From Corticium candelabrum (taxonomy: Eukaryota; Porifera; Homoscleromorpha; Homosclerophorida; Plakinidae): a stretch of 64,000 nt of DNA. The stretch is from assembly GCF_963422355.1 (NCBI RefSeq), contig NC_085097.1, positions 5,999,131 to 6,063,130 of the forward strand. The letters run 5' to 3'. The position numbers and the translations under genes are program-made. A model generated the notes under the pieces. It saw only the letters and a list, made by a program, of their open reading frames with translations, was not told the origin of the DNA and ran no database searches. Every line of letters begins with the position of its first letter. The first letter of the stretch is position 1. Positions 23,416-35,000 of this stretch are shown one piece after another.

Positions 23416-25737
23416 CGGTCTCAACTGGAACCAAAGGAAAGTCAACGACCGAGTCCTTTGCTAAACCAAGGAAACGCCTCTCAGCAAGAAATAAATCTTC
23501 TCATCCAGTTTCAAAAAAGACAAAGCAACAAACTTTGTTTGGCTTTGCAGGACTAGAAACAGAACAATCTCATGTGAAGATTCCATCACCTGAACATTCC
23601 ATCTCATCACTTGATGAAAGTAGCCATGCTCTACATGACCAGAAATTGCAATTACTAGCAACCTCGCCTACGGCAATAACACAGGCAACAACAACAACAA
23701 CAACAACAATAACAACAACAACAGCAACTACAACAGCATTGTGATTATTAACATCAGGGTGTTCTCTTTTGCCAACTATGAAAGGCAAATATGATGTTAA
23801 ATATGATGCTGTAAAGCGACAGAAAAAGTTTGTTTCGACATGGAGAAATCATTACCCTTGGTTACAAATATGCGTGGAAGAAAAGTACAATGACGGCAGC
23901 GTTCGTCCTGATTTTATGCAATGTAGAGTCTGTGTAAACAATCCACTCATTGCCGACAAACGTAGTGCATTTTTTATTGGCTCAACGAACTCTAGAATAG
24001 ATCCCATCAAGAAACACAACTTGTCAAGACAGCATATTGCATGTGTACGTGCTGAAGAAATGCGAGCAGGACCAGTGAACGTCGAGATTACAAAGATCGA
24101 AGCTGGCCTTCTTTCTCTTCATAGCAAAGAACGGCAACATTATCAGTATTTGTTTCGCACAGCATACGCTGTTGCAAAGAAATGCAAGCCTTTTCTTGAC
24201 TATGAGTACATTTGTGAGGTACAGCAGGCCAATGATGTTGATCTAGGTAAGAACTATCTGCGCGATAAGTCTGCAGCCTTGTTCACGAAGTATATTGCTG
24301 ATGATCTAAGGTGCAAGACTGCTGATGATTTAAAGCAGTGTCGCTATCTCTCGGTGATTTGTGATGGATCAACAGATTTGACTGTAGTGGAACAGGAGGT
24401 TGTCATGGTTCGCTACATTGATCTTACGACTGGTCGACCAGTGACTAGGTTGGCTGCATTGATAGAGTTGGAACACGCTCACGCAGATGGAGTACATACA
24501 GCGCTAAAGGATGGTTTGCGAAGAGTTATTAGTGAACAACCCGAGGATACCCTCAGGCTCTGTACGCATGGGGCCAACATTGTTTGCGGGAATTTCGATG
24601 GTGCTGCTGTCATGATGGGTGATCGCAACGGTGTCAAAGCAAAGCTGGTCAGAGACTATCCTTGCGCCGTTGTAATTCACTGTGTTGCTCACAAACTAGA
24701 GCTTGGCATTCTTGATGCAGTTAAAGCGGTTCCATATCTTGCAGAGTTTGAAGCAAGTATTAAGGAAATTTTCAAAATATATCGGTATTCACCTAAACGG
24801 CAACGAGAGCTGAAACAAGCTGCATCTACTCTTGACGAAGAGCTCAAGTCCTTTTCTGATATCAAGCAAGTTAGGTGGGTTGCTAGTAAAGAGCGGGCTC
24901 TCAAAGCAATCCTGCAGAACTTGTCATCTTTAGCTGCCCACCTGGAGCATATGGCTGCTGACGCCGGAAACAGTAGCGAAGAGAAGTCTAGAGGTCGAAG
25001 TATATTAGATACCATCTTGAGTCTCCGTTTTATCTTTTGGATTCACATGATGCTAGATTTTCTTGCGATTGTGACTAAAGTCTCAAGAAAATTCCAACAG
25101 AACGACATTGTTTTAATTGAAGTGCCAATCATTATTGATGATTGCATTGATGCTTTATCAGACCTTCTACAGCAATGTGGAGATTATCGTAAGAAGTTCA
25201 ATGCTATGTTCAATGCACATGAGAACACATATGGTACTTTGCAACTTAGTTCTCAGCGATCAACCAGAGGTGGCATCCATGCTAACACTGTTACCACTGT
25301 CGACTTAGATGACGACGCAGAGAAGTTTGTGAAGGGTGCTTTGTCATATCTGAAAATGCACTTTGGTTGCTTCAAAAATCCAACCTCGTCACATTTCGCA
25401 GCATTAAACTTTAAGAAATGGCCATACGATGAAACCGAGAGAAAGAGCTTTGGTCATGACGACATCAGCGGTTTAGTTAAAGCTTTTGAGTTAGCAATGA
25501 AAAATGCCAGCTGCAATGTGGAAAGTGTTCGCAGTGAGTGGGGGATTCCACCGGAAACTGAAACGCCGTGTAGTCTCACTTCGAACCTCTCCTATACTTT
25601 CAGTCTACACTGATCTATTGAAAGGTGAATTCAGCAACCCTGACGGTGACCTCTCGAATATTCTGCACCTTGTGCACATCATGCTCACTATGAGTCCCAG
25701 CACTGCTGAATGTGAACGCAGAATTTCGGAAGTTTGA
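23412..25737 (+). pseudogene. hAT transposase (ZNF862/ZMYM-like), lightly damaged
   Basis: The frame starts at ATG 23412. It runs through a basic region with KQQTLFGF (PIP-box-like) and a CAA repeat ending in a TGA at 23742, then continues in the same frame from 23769 for about 600 codons. A BED/TTF-type zinc finger (CRVC ... HNLSRQH) leads the core. Catalytic-type Asp residues occur in SVICDGSTDLT and NFDGAAVMMGDRNGVK. The CVAHKLELG CxxH motif and RWVASKERAL follow. The C-terminal dimerisation helix (MSPSTAECERRISE) is reached only after a one-base frame change near the GGGGG run at 25538-25546, and ends early. So two breaks (TGA 23742, frameshift about 25545) and a short C-terminus make it inactive as read. 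Family assignment is secure. Confidence 0.9.
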
Positions 25738-26501
25738 CCCTGATCCCGCCATAAATGCTTGGATTCTTGGGTCAACTGCAGGCCCGTAGGAAGCAAATAA
25801 AAAGTGGTACGGCCTAACGCACGCTAAAGGGCGTGGCTTTTAATTTGTCACGTACGTGTAATTTAATTGTACGTGTGTGTGAATGTCTGTCAGTCTGGTT
25901 TCAAATTGAATGCCTCCTTATATGTGTTTGTTTTTCCTCTTCTCTCTCTTTCGCTCGCGCAGAGAAGGGTCTGGCTAGGCGAGGCTACAAAAAGTGGTGC
26001 GGCCATGGCCGCACCAGCCGCACCGGCTCCTACGGCCCTGATAACTGGTTGGCGACACGTTCATGGCCATCGTCTTCCCACAAAGAAAACAAATGTGAAA
26101 AGTAGTGGCGGGTCTGATGGATCAGACAGTAGTTAGGTCTACCTTTATCTTGCATATTGCAAACTAGCTGCTAAGGCTTAGAGCATAACACCTCTTGCAG
26201 TCACTGAGCAGTAACAGCTATTTCAGATCGTCTCAATTCGTAGTCTAAATTTCAAAATTGGTAGTCTATGTGCTTTTCTCATTATTAAAATTAAAGGCAG
26301 CAACATATGTAGATGTCATTATGGATACAATTAGACATAAATTCTTAATACCCAAAATATTTTGGCTATTTTAATTGGCTAGTAAATTAAGCAGCTTCTG
26401 CACTTTTATGACGGGCAACCTAACATTTTCCCGGGCTACCAACACATGGGTACATGGTAGCCCAGGGACAACTAACAGGTGTAGCGATTTGACGAACACT
26501 G
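25738..26501. other. 3' part of the hAT element
   Basis: Non-coding. It contains two GTGGTRCGGCC segments (about 25805 and 25992) and a GC-rich GCCGCACC palindrome, perhaps remains of a further small insertion. Confidence 0.4.
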
Positions 26502-26837
26502 ACACATGTTAGGTTCTGCCATAGCTGCCACATTAACATGCAGACTAACATATACCGTACTTCACATGGCCATTAGTAATGGTCAGAACACCCAGAATGC
26601 AGCAAGCCAGACAGTTCTTGTCGACAACAACAGTCACAGACCTTGTCCACCCCAATGAAATACCAGTTACTCAATATATACACTAGAATCAAATGAGGCA
26701 AAGATGGGAGTTTCTTGTCCAAGAAATTATCATCTATCTCATCATTGCTAGGACAATAGTAGTTCGTGCATTAATGTGTCTTGAATGTACCAATGCTATG
26801 AGATGACACTTTTCCAATTGAGTAAACAGCCATATGA

Positions 26838-26912
<75 letters not shown>
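26838..26912. repeat. (CA)n microsatellite at the inner edge of the right E3 arm
   Basis: About 75 bp CA followed by a short C run. It is the inverted counterpart of the GT tract at 18380. Confidence 0.95.
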
Positions 26913-26915
<3 letters not shown>

Positions 26916-26919
26916 CCCC

Positions 26920-27912
26920 ACAGTATACTAATTATATAACTCAGTTACTGTCATTCATGTCACCAACCATATAACAACCAATGCCTAGTTTGAAATATAA
27001 TGCCAGTTGCCAAAATGCATATCCAATGTATACACCTGTAAGTGTCACAACACAATGACTGATACCATCAACTTAACTAAGTCATTAACTTAACTTAACT
27101 TAATTAACATAATTTAATTTAAACCAATGTTAGCTCTAAATATAGATTACCTCAATAATAGCTAGCTGTGTGACAACCAGCAGTGTTATCAATATGTCGT
27201 CGTCATCATCATCATATTCTATGCATTAGTAATTAGTATGTTGTTTACATTAAATGATTCGTTTAGTAATGATTATTAGAGTACAATATTTTGTGTACGT
27301 GTTTATCCAACTAGGTAATGCTTAGTAAATATTGTGTACACACACATATCCTATGCTGTTATTTTAATTGTATACTACCCTATTAGAGTGTTTATCTGTT
27401 AATAAATCTTTTTAGTAACTTAGTAGTTGTGAAATAGAATTAAATTACCTGAGTACTTTGCACTTTTCTGCATATTATATAATTAATTGCACACAGGAAA
27501 TAAATTTGCAATAAATAGTACATGATTTGATGTATGCAGTGAATGCAACAGTGTCAATATTGACGCATAAATCGCACCCAAAAAAAGATTTTATGAAAAA
27601 TGAAAATTTGCTTAACTGCGAAGAATAGTAATTATAAATGACTTTACCTGTCGCCTAATTTATTGAAGTTGATTTGTGCCGAGAAAACCACGTTCAGCAG
27701 ACGACAAAAACTGAGGCCCCCTTTCAATAAACGGCGCAGGTTACTGCTCGAAAGGTGCGCAAAAAGACAGCACTTCATTTATGTCAAAATCGCGGTTGCA
27801 AGATGTCCATTGACTGCCGAGCCTCGTACTACCAGACCACTGAAAACCGCGAGGAAGTGCATACGGGAACAGCCAAAGCCACACCCAACGGGGGCCCCCC
27901 AAAAAATTCGCC
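26920..27912. repeat. Right long inverted arm of E3
   Basis: Inverted, nearly identical copy of 17389-18385. It ends GGGGGCCCCCCAAAAAATTC next to CCAGACCGG. Confidence 0.92.
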
Positions 27913-28677
27913 AGACCGGAGTCGGTTTAGCCCTATACGTTTAGAGTACGCTACTCGCCAAGTCTCGTGACTTTTATTTTCTTATAGGCTCATAGCTGAC
28001 AAGTAGGAAATCCTTGACACTATTTTAGTTACAAACTAGTAATTGAAGCTGTGTTTACACCGTCGCTTCTACAGCTATGAGCCTTCAAAGTCCTGAACAC
28101 CACGTACGCTAGGAGGAGTAATTGTAGCGAAGAATTACGAATATACACGCTATTTTCTTTCTAGACGTGCTAATTGTAAAATGTATCTAAAATCTTATAT
28201 AACGACTGTCGTTTCGCGTATCCGCAAAGTCCGCAAATAGTCTGTAGTCGTAAGTATAGTCATCGTATACGGGACATAAAATCTCTCTTGGTTACGTAGT
28301 GTTAGATTCCCGTATAATTATCGTAAAACCAAGAAAGCGATCGATTTTGGGTCAGCAGTTGCAGACAGGTAAGTTCTGTTGTTTATGTCAGACAGGTCCT
28401 AGCAATCGCATACATGAATTACACTGTTCTGGTGAGAAAACTCTCTCAAGGAAGTTTCGCGCCTATGGTTGGCTGTTGTCCATTGTCTTTGGTTGCCACG
28501 TACGACATAAAGGAATTAATGCTTCGTGATTGGGCCACACTAAGAAGGCGTGGCACATTCCTGCAGCCAGACACATAGTCCCAGACCGGAAGTCGGTTTA
28601 GCCTATACGTTTAGAGTACGCTACTCGCCAAGTCTCGTGACTTTTACAAAGTCCCTTTTCTTATAGGCTCATAGCTG
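27913..28677. repeat. Repeat unit R-spacer-U copy 2-R copy 2
   Basis: R (27913-28003, starting near AGACCGGAGTCGG) recurs at 28581-28677. In between lies U copy 2 (28165-28580), matching 15410-15841. TCATAGCTG at the right end and CAGCTATGAGCC at 28071 are inverted, so 28071-28677 could itself be a small element. Here ATAGTCCC passes directly into AGACCGGAAGTC: this is the uninterrupted version of the site that holds E1-E3 at copy 1. Confidence 0.75.
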
Positions 28678-28757
28678 AAATACAAAATGTAAAAAAATTG
28701 AATGAACTATGTACATGTAGGATTGAGGCCATTGAGTGTAAGTAATTCTATCCAATT

Positions 28758-29003
28758 TCACTTTTGATTTTGTGCCTTCCTTACTGCTTTCTCTGCTGCT
28801 GCACCAACACCTGCTTGTCTGCATGCTTCCAGGAGTCTTGCGAGAGTTGCTTTATACACTCGTTTTCTCCATAATGAAAAGATATGTACAAGACGAGCAG
28901 CCGATTGACGAGAGAAACGCTCTTGACAATCAGACAACTCTTCTATGTCGACTCCAAGACGAATACCAATCTCATACCAATGACTTCTGACAGCCTTGCC
29001 AAC
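28758..29003 (-). other. Death-domain exon of copy 1
   Basis: Reads VGKAVRSHWYEIGIRLGVDI, then RLVHIFSLWRKR, LARLLEACRQAGVGAAAEK and a stop. The W...G..LG and LW+R ... LL.AC+..G pattern is that of Death domains, at the protein's C-terminus as in PIDD, ankyrin and UNC5. Confidence 0.85.
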
Positions 29004-32000
29004 CTGTAACAAAGAGAGACAATAAAACAAAATACCCAAATATTTATTAAGTAAATTTTGTAATTCATTAATTTATATATTTATATTTATTTATTTACTC
29101 AATTATAGTCACATCAATCAGCCGGATTCATGACTGTATTTACCTCAAGAAACTGTACATCAGACACAATTGCTTGTAAATCTAATTCTTCAGATCTGTA
29201 ACTTGACAACCTCCTCCTCTTCACAACAGACACTGAAGAATGTTCTAGAAAATGTAACAAACACATCAACATACATTTCCATGATGCATAAAATGACATC
29301 ACAGTTTTAACTGAAATCAACCACCAACTTTTACAGAAACAACCAACAGAACAATCAAACAGATTTTAGTGCAGATTCATACCTTTCTCTGTCCCTTGAT
29401 CTACTATTGCTGGTAGCATGCTGCTGTCACCCTCACAATCATTGACACCAAGAGGTAACATCTCTGCAGACAAATCAATGAAAACGTGTACAAAATATCC
29501 GAGACGAGTTTGTCCATCTGAAGAAAATATGTGTATCTCCACTCGATCAGCATGTGGCCAAGCTACATACAACAATCAAGGTAAACACATGACTATCATG
29601 TCAAACGTATGTAACTTACCAGGAGTAACAGTTTCTATTGTACGACTATCCAGCCTTTCTCCTGGAACTTCTTCAACTGTCTGACCTGTAGTATCTATGT
29701 ACCGCAAAGTACATCCTGTGTAAGGAACTTCACTTCCAACAGGAAGACGAACTAGCAATGAGCTTTTCTCCTGACACAAAGATACAACAGAAATGTTAAT
29801 AGAGAAAATGACAAACAAGCAACACAAACAGATAAGAACTCATGAGTCCCATACAATCTTTTTTGTATGATAGTATTGCTCTCATATGATAACAGTAGAG
29901 TACATCAATGGTAATGTATCAGTCTGAAGTGATGATTTCAACATAATATAATATATATGTCTATCTAGGTAACATACAGCTTACAATTGTCTCAGTCTTT
30001 CCCAAGGTTTACTATGCCATTAAGTGTGTGCTGGGGTAACTGTGCACCTATGCTCACAGTCAGCCTCACTGCTATTGCTTAACTACAACAAAACCTTCTT
30101 ACTTCAACTTTCGTATAGATGGGACTAACATCACATTGACTGACAGTGTGTACATCAGCAGGTTGTTGTTTTATTGATCCTATACACATGCACAATTGTG
30201 AAACAAACTTAACTAATCCAACTATAAATAACAAACTTTGTGATGAAGTTCTATCCCTTGCTGCTGTTGATGAAGATGTGGAGCCAGAAGAATGTAGACC
30301 CTCTTCACTACTGAAGTAGAATGCTTCCTGTTCCTCATCTGGAAGAGAAGGAGAATGAGAAGGTAAACTGGAACTTGGCAAATCAACTGATTTGGACAGT
30401 TTGTGAACTGCTTCCAGTTTGAGAGTGAAGTCCACTTCACCTCGTCTGATGTACTCAACATGAACAGGAAATTCTAAACTATCAGGACGAGGGCAATTTG
30501 CTTCAACCACAAATGTGAAGCAATGATCAAGATCAAATGGTTGATCCCACAAATATTTGGTTGGATACTGAACTTCCGCATCACCTCGACACAATGACCA
30601 TTCTGCACCGAGTTGAGGCTTCATAACTACATGACCTTCATAGTAAATATTAAATTCTTTTACTGGACAGAGCTGGATAGCAGGCAACGATACATGTCCT
30701 TGATGGTCACGAATTATTTTCTGACCAATTTCTTCATATGAATTGAAAAGATGCACCGACAATGACCATTTGCAAGAAGAAAGACTTCGACCAAGAACTA
30801 CACATCCCATCTTCCTTCTGAATAAAATGGTTGGGCTCTTAATAAAACTAACAAGCCACAACCACCAACTAAAACTGGTCACCTCTACTGACCAGCTGTT
30901 GGGATCAAATGGAATATGTGACTGCACTTCCTGAGTATCAGGAGAATACACTACCACACCACGCCATCTCCACTTCGTCTCATCGAGTCTTGATTCACAT
31001 CTCATCAGAGTAAACGACCCGCCTGCTGAAGTCACATCAGCTATGGTGTTGATACACACTTTGATTGGCTTGCTGAATGAGACGTCATGGGGACCAAGAA
31101 AAATAACTGGACTGACCACTTGGTAGCCACTAGCAGAGACGAGAGGCATATACTTATCATGCATGAATGAATGAATGGAGAATTGTGTTGGTGATTGAAC
31201 GGCACCCGCTGGAACAGTAATGCTCACACTGCCAGCACTCAGCTCTCCTCCCTCACTGCCCATCGTCTCATGAAATGACAAGCCATCACTGCTACCAACG
31301 TGCAACACTTCCAATGTACCACCCACCCACAATGGGTGGCACAGATCAGAAATGTCAAAATTTTCTAGTAAACAAACAACATGGGATGAGTTGCTTAATT
31401 AATTAATGGATTGTATGCAGCATGTCATACCCATTGTGGGTGCAGATTGATCAGGATGATCTTCACCCTACACAGAAGACAGAGATCAGAGTAGAATACA
31501 GAAATTACACTCAATCAAGTGACAACAATTATCAAAACTCAAATCATTTACTAAGTTGATAAATAACACAAAAGTAAACGTAGACAAATATATCCCAACC
31601 AACTCATTCAATAACAGAAAAACAAAAACCACAACACACATTCAAAAGCGACGAAAGAGAAACAAACAAATCAGTGTAAGTAAAGCAACAAACAGACTGA
31701 CTGCTCGACACAAGCAACAATCAAACAAACACACAAGCAAACAGATGATGACTGTTGTAAGTCTACTATCATTCTCTACCTCATCCTCAATTGATGACTT
31801 TCTCTCAAGTCTATCTCCTCTCTCTAACACATACAAGTAGATCAACACAATCTTTACAAAGCCAATGATTGTCCTCACCATCTGTCTGTTCCACTTCTTC
31901 TGCTTTCCCTTCACCAATAATTGTCTCCCCAGATTGTGGCCGTTGGAATGGGCTCAGTCTCCTTAGTAGACGCATTACTGCAAAACAAACTCATAATCAC

Positions 32001-35000
32001 AACATTAACCTTCCACTCAAATATCAGACCTTCAGATCTCTGCCTGCTGTTGCTCGGCTGCTGGTTAATATTGATGATTCGAAGAGCAGCGAATAGAGCA
32101 GGCTGGGCACGTGTGTAGTCAGCAATATTTAGCAAACATTCTGACCATAAAATCAATGCTGAAAACAGAAAACAGCAACTGTGAGAGATGCAGGTAAAGA
32201 GAAATGAGGAAATTCTGACTGGAGATTTTGACAGGATGATCTTGATGGAGACCAACTGCTTCAATGTCGACAGCTTCAGAAAGAAGTTTCTCTGCTTCTT
32301 TGTTGTTTCCTTTTTTCATAAGACATTCTCCCAAACATTTCAATGCTGTACAAATCAAGACACATTGATACACACACATGCTGATTTGACATTATAGAAC
32401 ATTTAGACATACAAATTGCTGTATCAGGATGTTTCTCTTGGAGTGAATGTCTGCATATGTCCAGACATTCTCTCAAGTATTGTTCGCTCTCATCCAAGTT
32501 TCCTACTCCCAGTAAATACTCTCCCAGTTGACCAACAGCTGAGAACAACGACAACTCGTAACCAACACATGACAATTATGACTGATTTATACTGCAGTAT
32601 CAACATGTGCAAATGATAATCAGCATGTCAAGCTCACAATTCACATAAAGTTGATGTCAAAAGAAAGACAAGTAACTAACCTATAGCCACATAAGGATGT
32701 TCATGATGGAGACTTGATTTATACATCCTGACACAGTCGGTCATCAGCTTGATTGATTCACTTACTTTACCTTGTTGGTGCAGACACTGAGAAAGTGTTA
32801 ACTGAACTAAAGAAGACAAACAATGATGATATTATAGACAACACATTGAATCAACGTGAGGTGAGTAGAGTTGTTTCAGTAAGAAGAGTGAGACGTCTTA
32901 CAATTGTATCAGAGAATGAACACATACCATGTGCAATATCAGGATGATCTTCTGTGTGAGCAGATTTCATGATCTCAAGTGAATGTCTCAATAATCTTTC
33001 TGCTTCAGACAGTTTCTTTTGTTCCATAAAACAGTCACCAAGCATCCTCATACCTAAAATAAGAATAAAGGTGAGAATTAAGACACAACAACTTTTCTTG
33101 GTAATTGAGTTGCAAGACAACAATCAATGTCTAATATATTTCAATGCAGTAGTGAGAGATGAGTTCTTTCTCACACAACATGCAACCACTGTTCCAGTCT
33201 GTCCATCATAACTGATTAAACGAGACCTTTCTACAGCACATACCCTGCACACTGACATTGTTGTGTAGCTGTAGAAATGTGCACAGTGTAAGCATGCGCA
33301 ATAACACCAGCAGTCAACAGTAGGTGTGCTTAATAAACTTGTTTGATAATAAGCTACAAGTTGAACACCTTGTGTGCCATGTCCAGCACTCTTAACCAAG
33401 AAAGCTACTTTTTCTCCTATTTCCATCAGTTTGTTGATGATTACAACTTACATAACACCTACATTTCAAGATCTCACGAATTTTGTAGTGACAGCTAGAC
33501 ACAGACAGACAAACAGACAGACAACAAACAGACAAACAGACTAACAAACAGACAAACAACCGAGACAAACAGACAGACAAAACACCTAAAAAGACCTACA
33601 TACATACATACAAACAGACAACCAGACAACCAATCACTTTACCAGCTAGCAAATGCACACGATGTAACAATTAATACACAAACCATGACCTCTAATGCAT
33701 TAAACGTCCCTTTTGTCTGTTACTTACACATTGTCATTATGTCAGTATTCTTGTATCCCATCATGCACCACTTGAACACAATTTTGCCTCTCACTTTACA
33801 TGTGCTTTGTCTGACACACTGACACAGACCAGACAGATAGAAAATAGAGAGAAATCATGGTCAACAAAGACAGATAGCAAAACTAAAAACTGAAGAGATC
33901 AACATACAATACACACTCAAGTAAATTCATGCAATAAGGCCATACAAACTACATATATAGTTTCATGTCAGCTACTGCATCGCTCGCTAATGTTCCGCAT
34001 GCCCCTCCCCTAAACACCTGCGCATGCGCAAGCCACCATATTGTCACACGTCCAGCTGGTGCATCCACATGGCAGCTGCCAACATCATGGTTCTGATGTG
34101 TGTTATAATGTGTAGTCACTTTAAACATATTAAAGCTGTGAGCCGGTGAAACCTACTGACTACATCCAATAGTGTAAATTATGAGTAGAACAATGTGTTA
34201 ATATTAAACAGATATCAGGTACAAGTGTACCCGTACCGCCCGCACCTAATTTCAGGAAGAGACTGACGTGAAGCTATATATGTAGTTTGTATGGCCTAAT
34301 ACACAAACTCTCACACATACACAAGCAGAGAGAGACACAAGAGAAAGACAGACAGACTGGTGCTAAGAGAAACATCATATCCTCTTGTCAAATAAGTTGA
34401 AAATCTTTCAAAAACAACAATTTCTCACATACAACACTTACTCTTGGCCACCTTCACATCATTAGCTGGAAGGTGTTTCTGTCGTATTAACAAGCACTCC
34501 TCCAGTAATGATGTGGCATCAACATACTTGGATTGACAAAAGTAACATTGCCCCAGACAATACAAGGCTGTAAGTACAAACAAACAAAAGTCAGTCACAC
34601 AGTAAATATACCATATACATACAAGTACACACTCCATCATATGTGACATACACCAACACATACTAGACAGTGACTTTCACTGACTCTCGGCTTCCCCTTT
34701 CAAGACGTTCACCCCACATTCATTTGTCATGTTGTTGACACAAAAACACAGCAAATACCTAACCGAGAGTTTTGTTGACGTGTTCTTACCGAGAGAAAAT
34801 GGACCATAGGTCTACGTTTGGTGTGAATTGCAAACATCATGTAAACATTGCATATATAGGAAGCCTTTGCTCAATATCTGCATTTTTTTCACCACACATA
34901 CTTACACTACTATTTTCTATGTAATAATCTACCCACATGAAGAACCGACTGCTCAGCTAGTTACTGTGCAAATAAATGCAACTGACTAAATACGCATTCA

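Larger units (their letters stand above)
21689..26501 (+). mobile_element. hAT-type transposon, 4.8 kb, with OTU and transposase ORFs
   Basis: Terminal inverted repeats are CAGTGTTCGTCAAAT at 21689 and ATTTGACGAACACTG ending at 26501. The flanks both carry ACACAT (21683-21688, 26502-26507), a 6-bp duplication, shorter than the 8 bp typical of hAT but reported for some groups. Subterminal CCCGGGC/GGGCAACC motifs are repeated near both ends. It carries two ORFs in the same direction. The C-terminal part of the transposase is disrupted. Confidence 0.88.

Noticed and set aside
21689-26501. Treating the hAT element as the transposon that formed the 10.5-kb inverted structure
   Set aside because: The hAT has its own ends and its own ACACAT duplication well inside the arms, so it is a nested insertion.
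26838-26912. CRISPR-like regular repeats
   Set aside because: Simple dinucleotide repeat without spacers; the sequence is eukaryotic.
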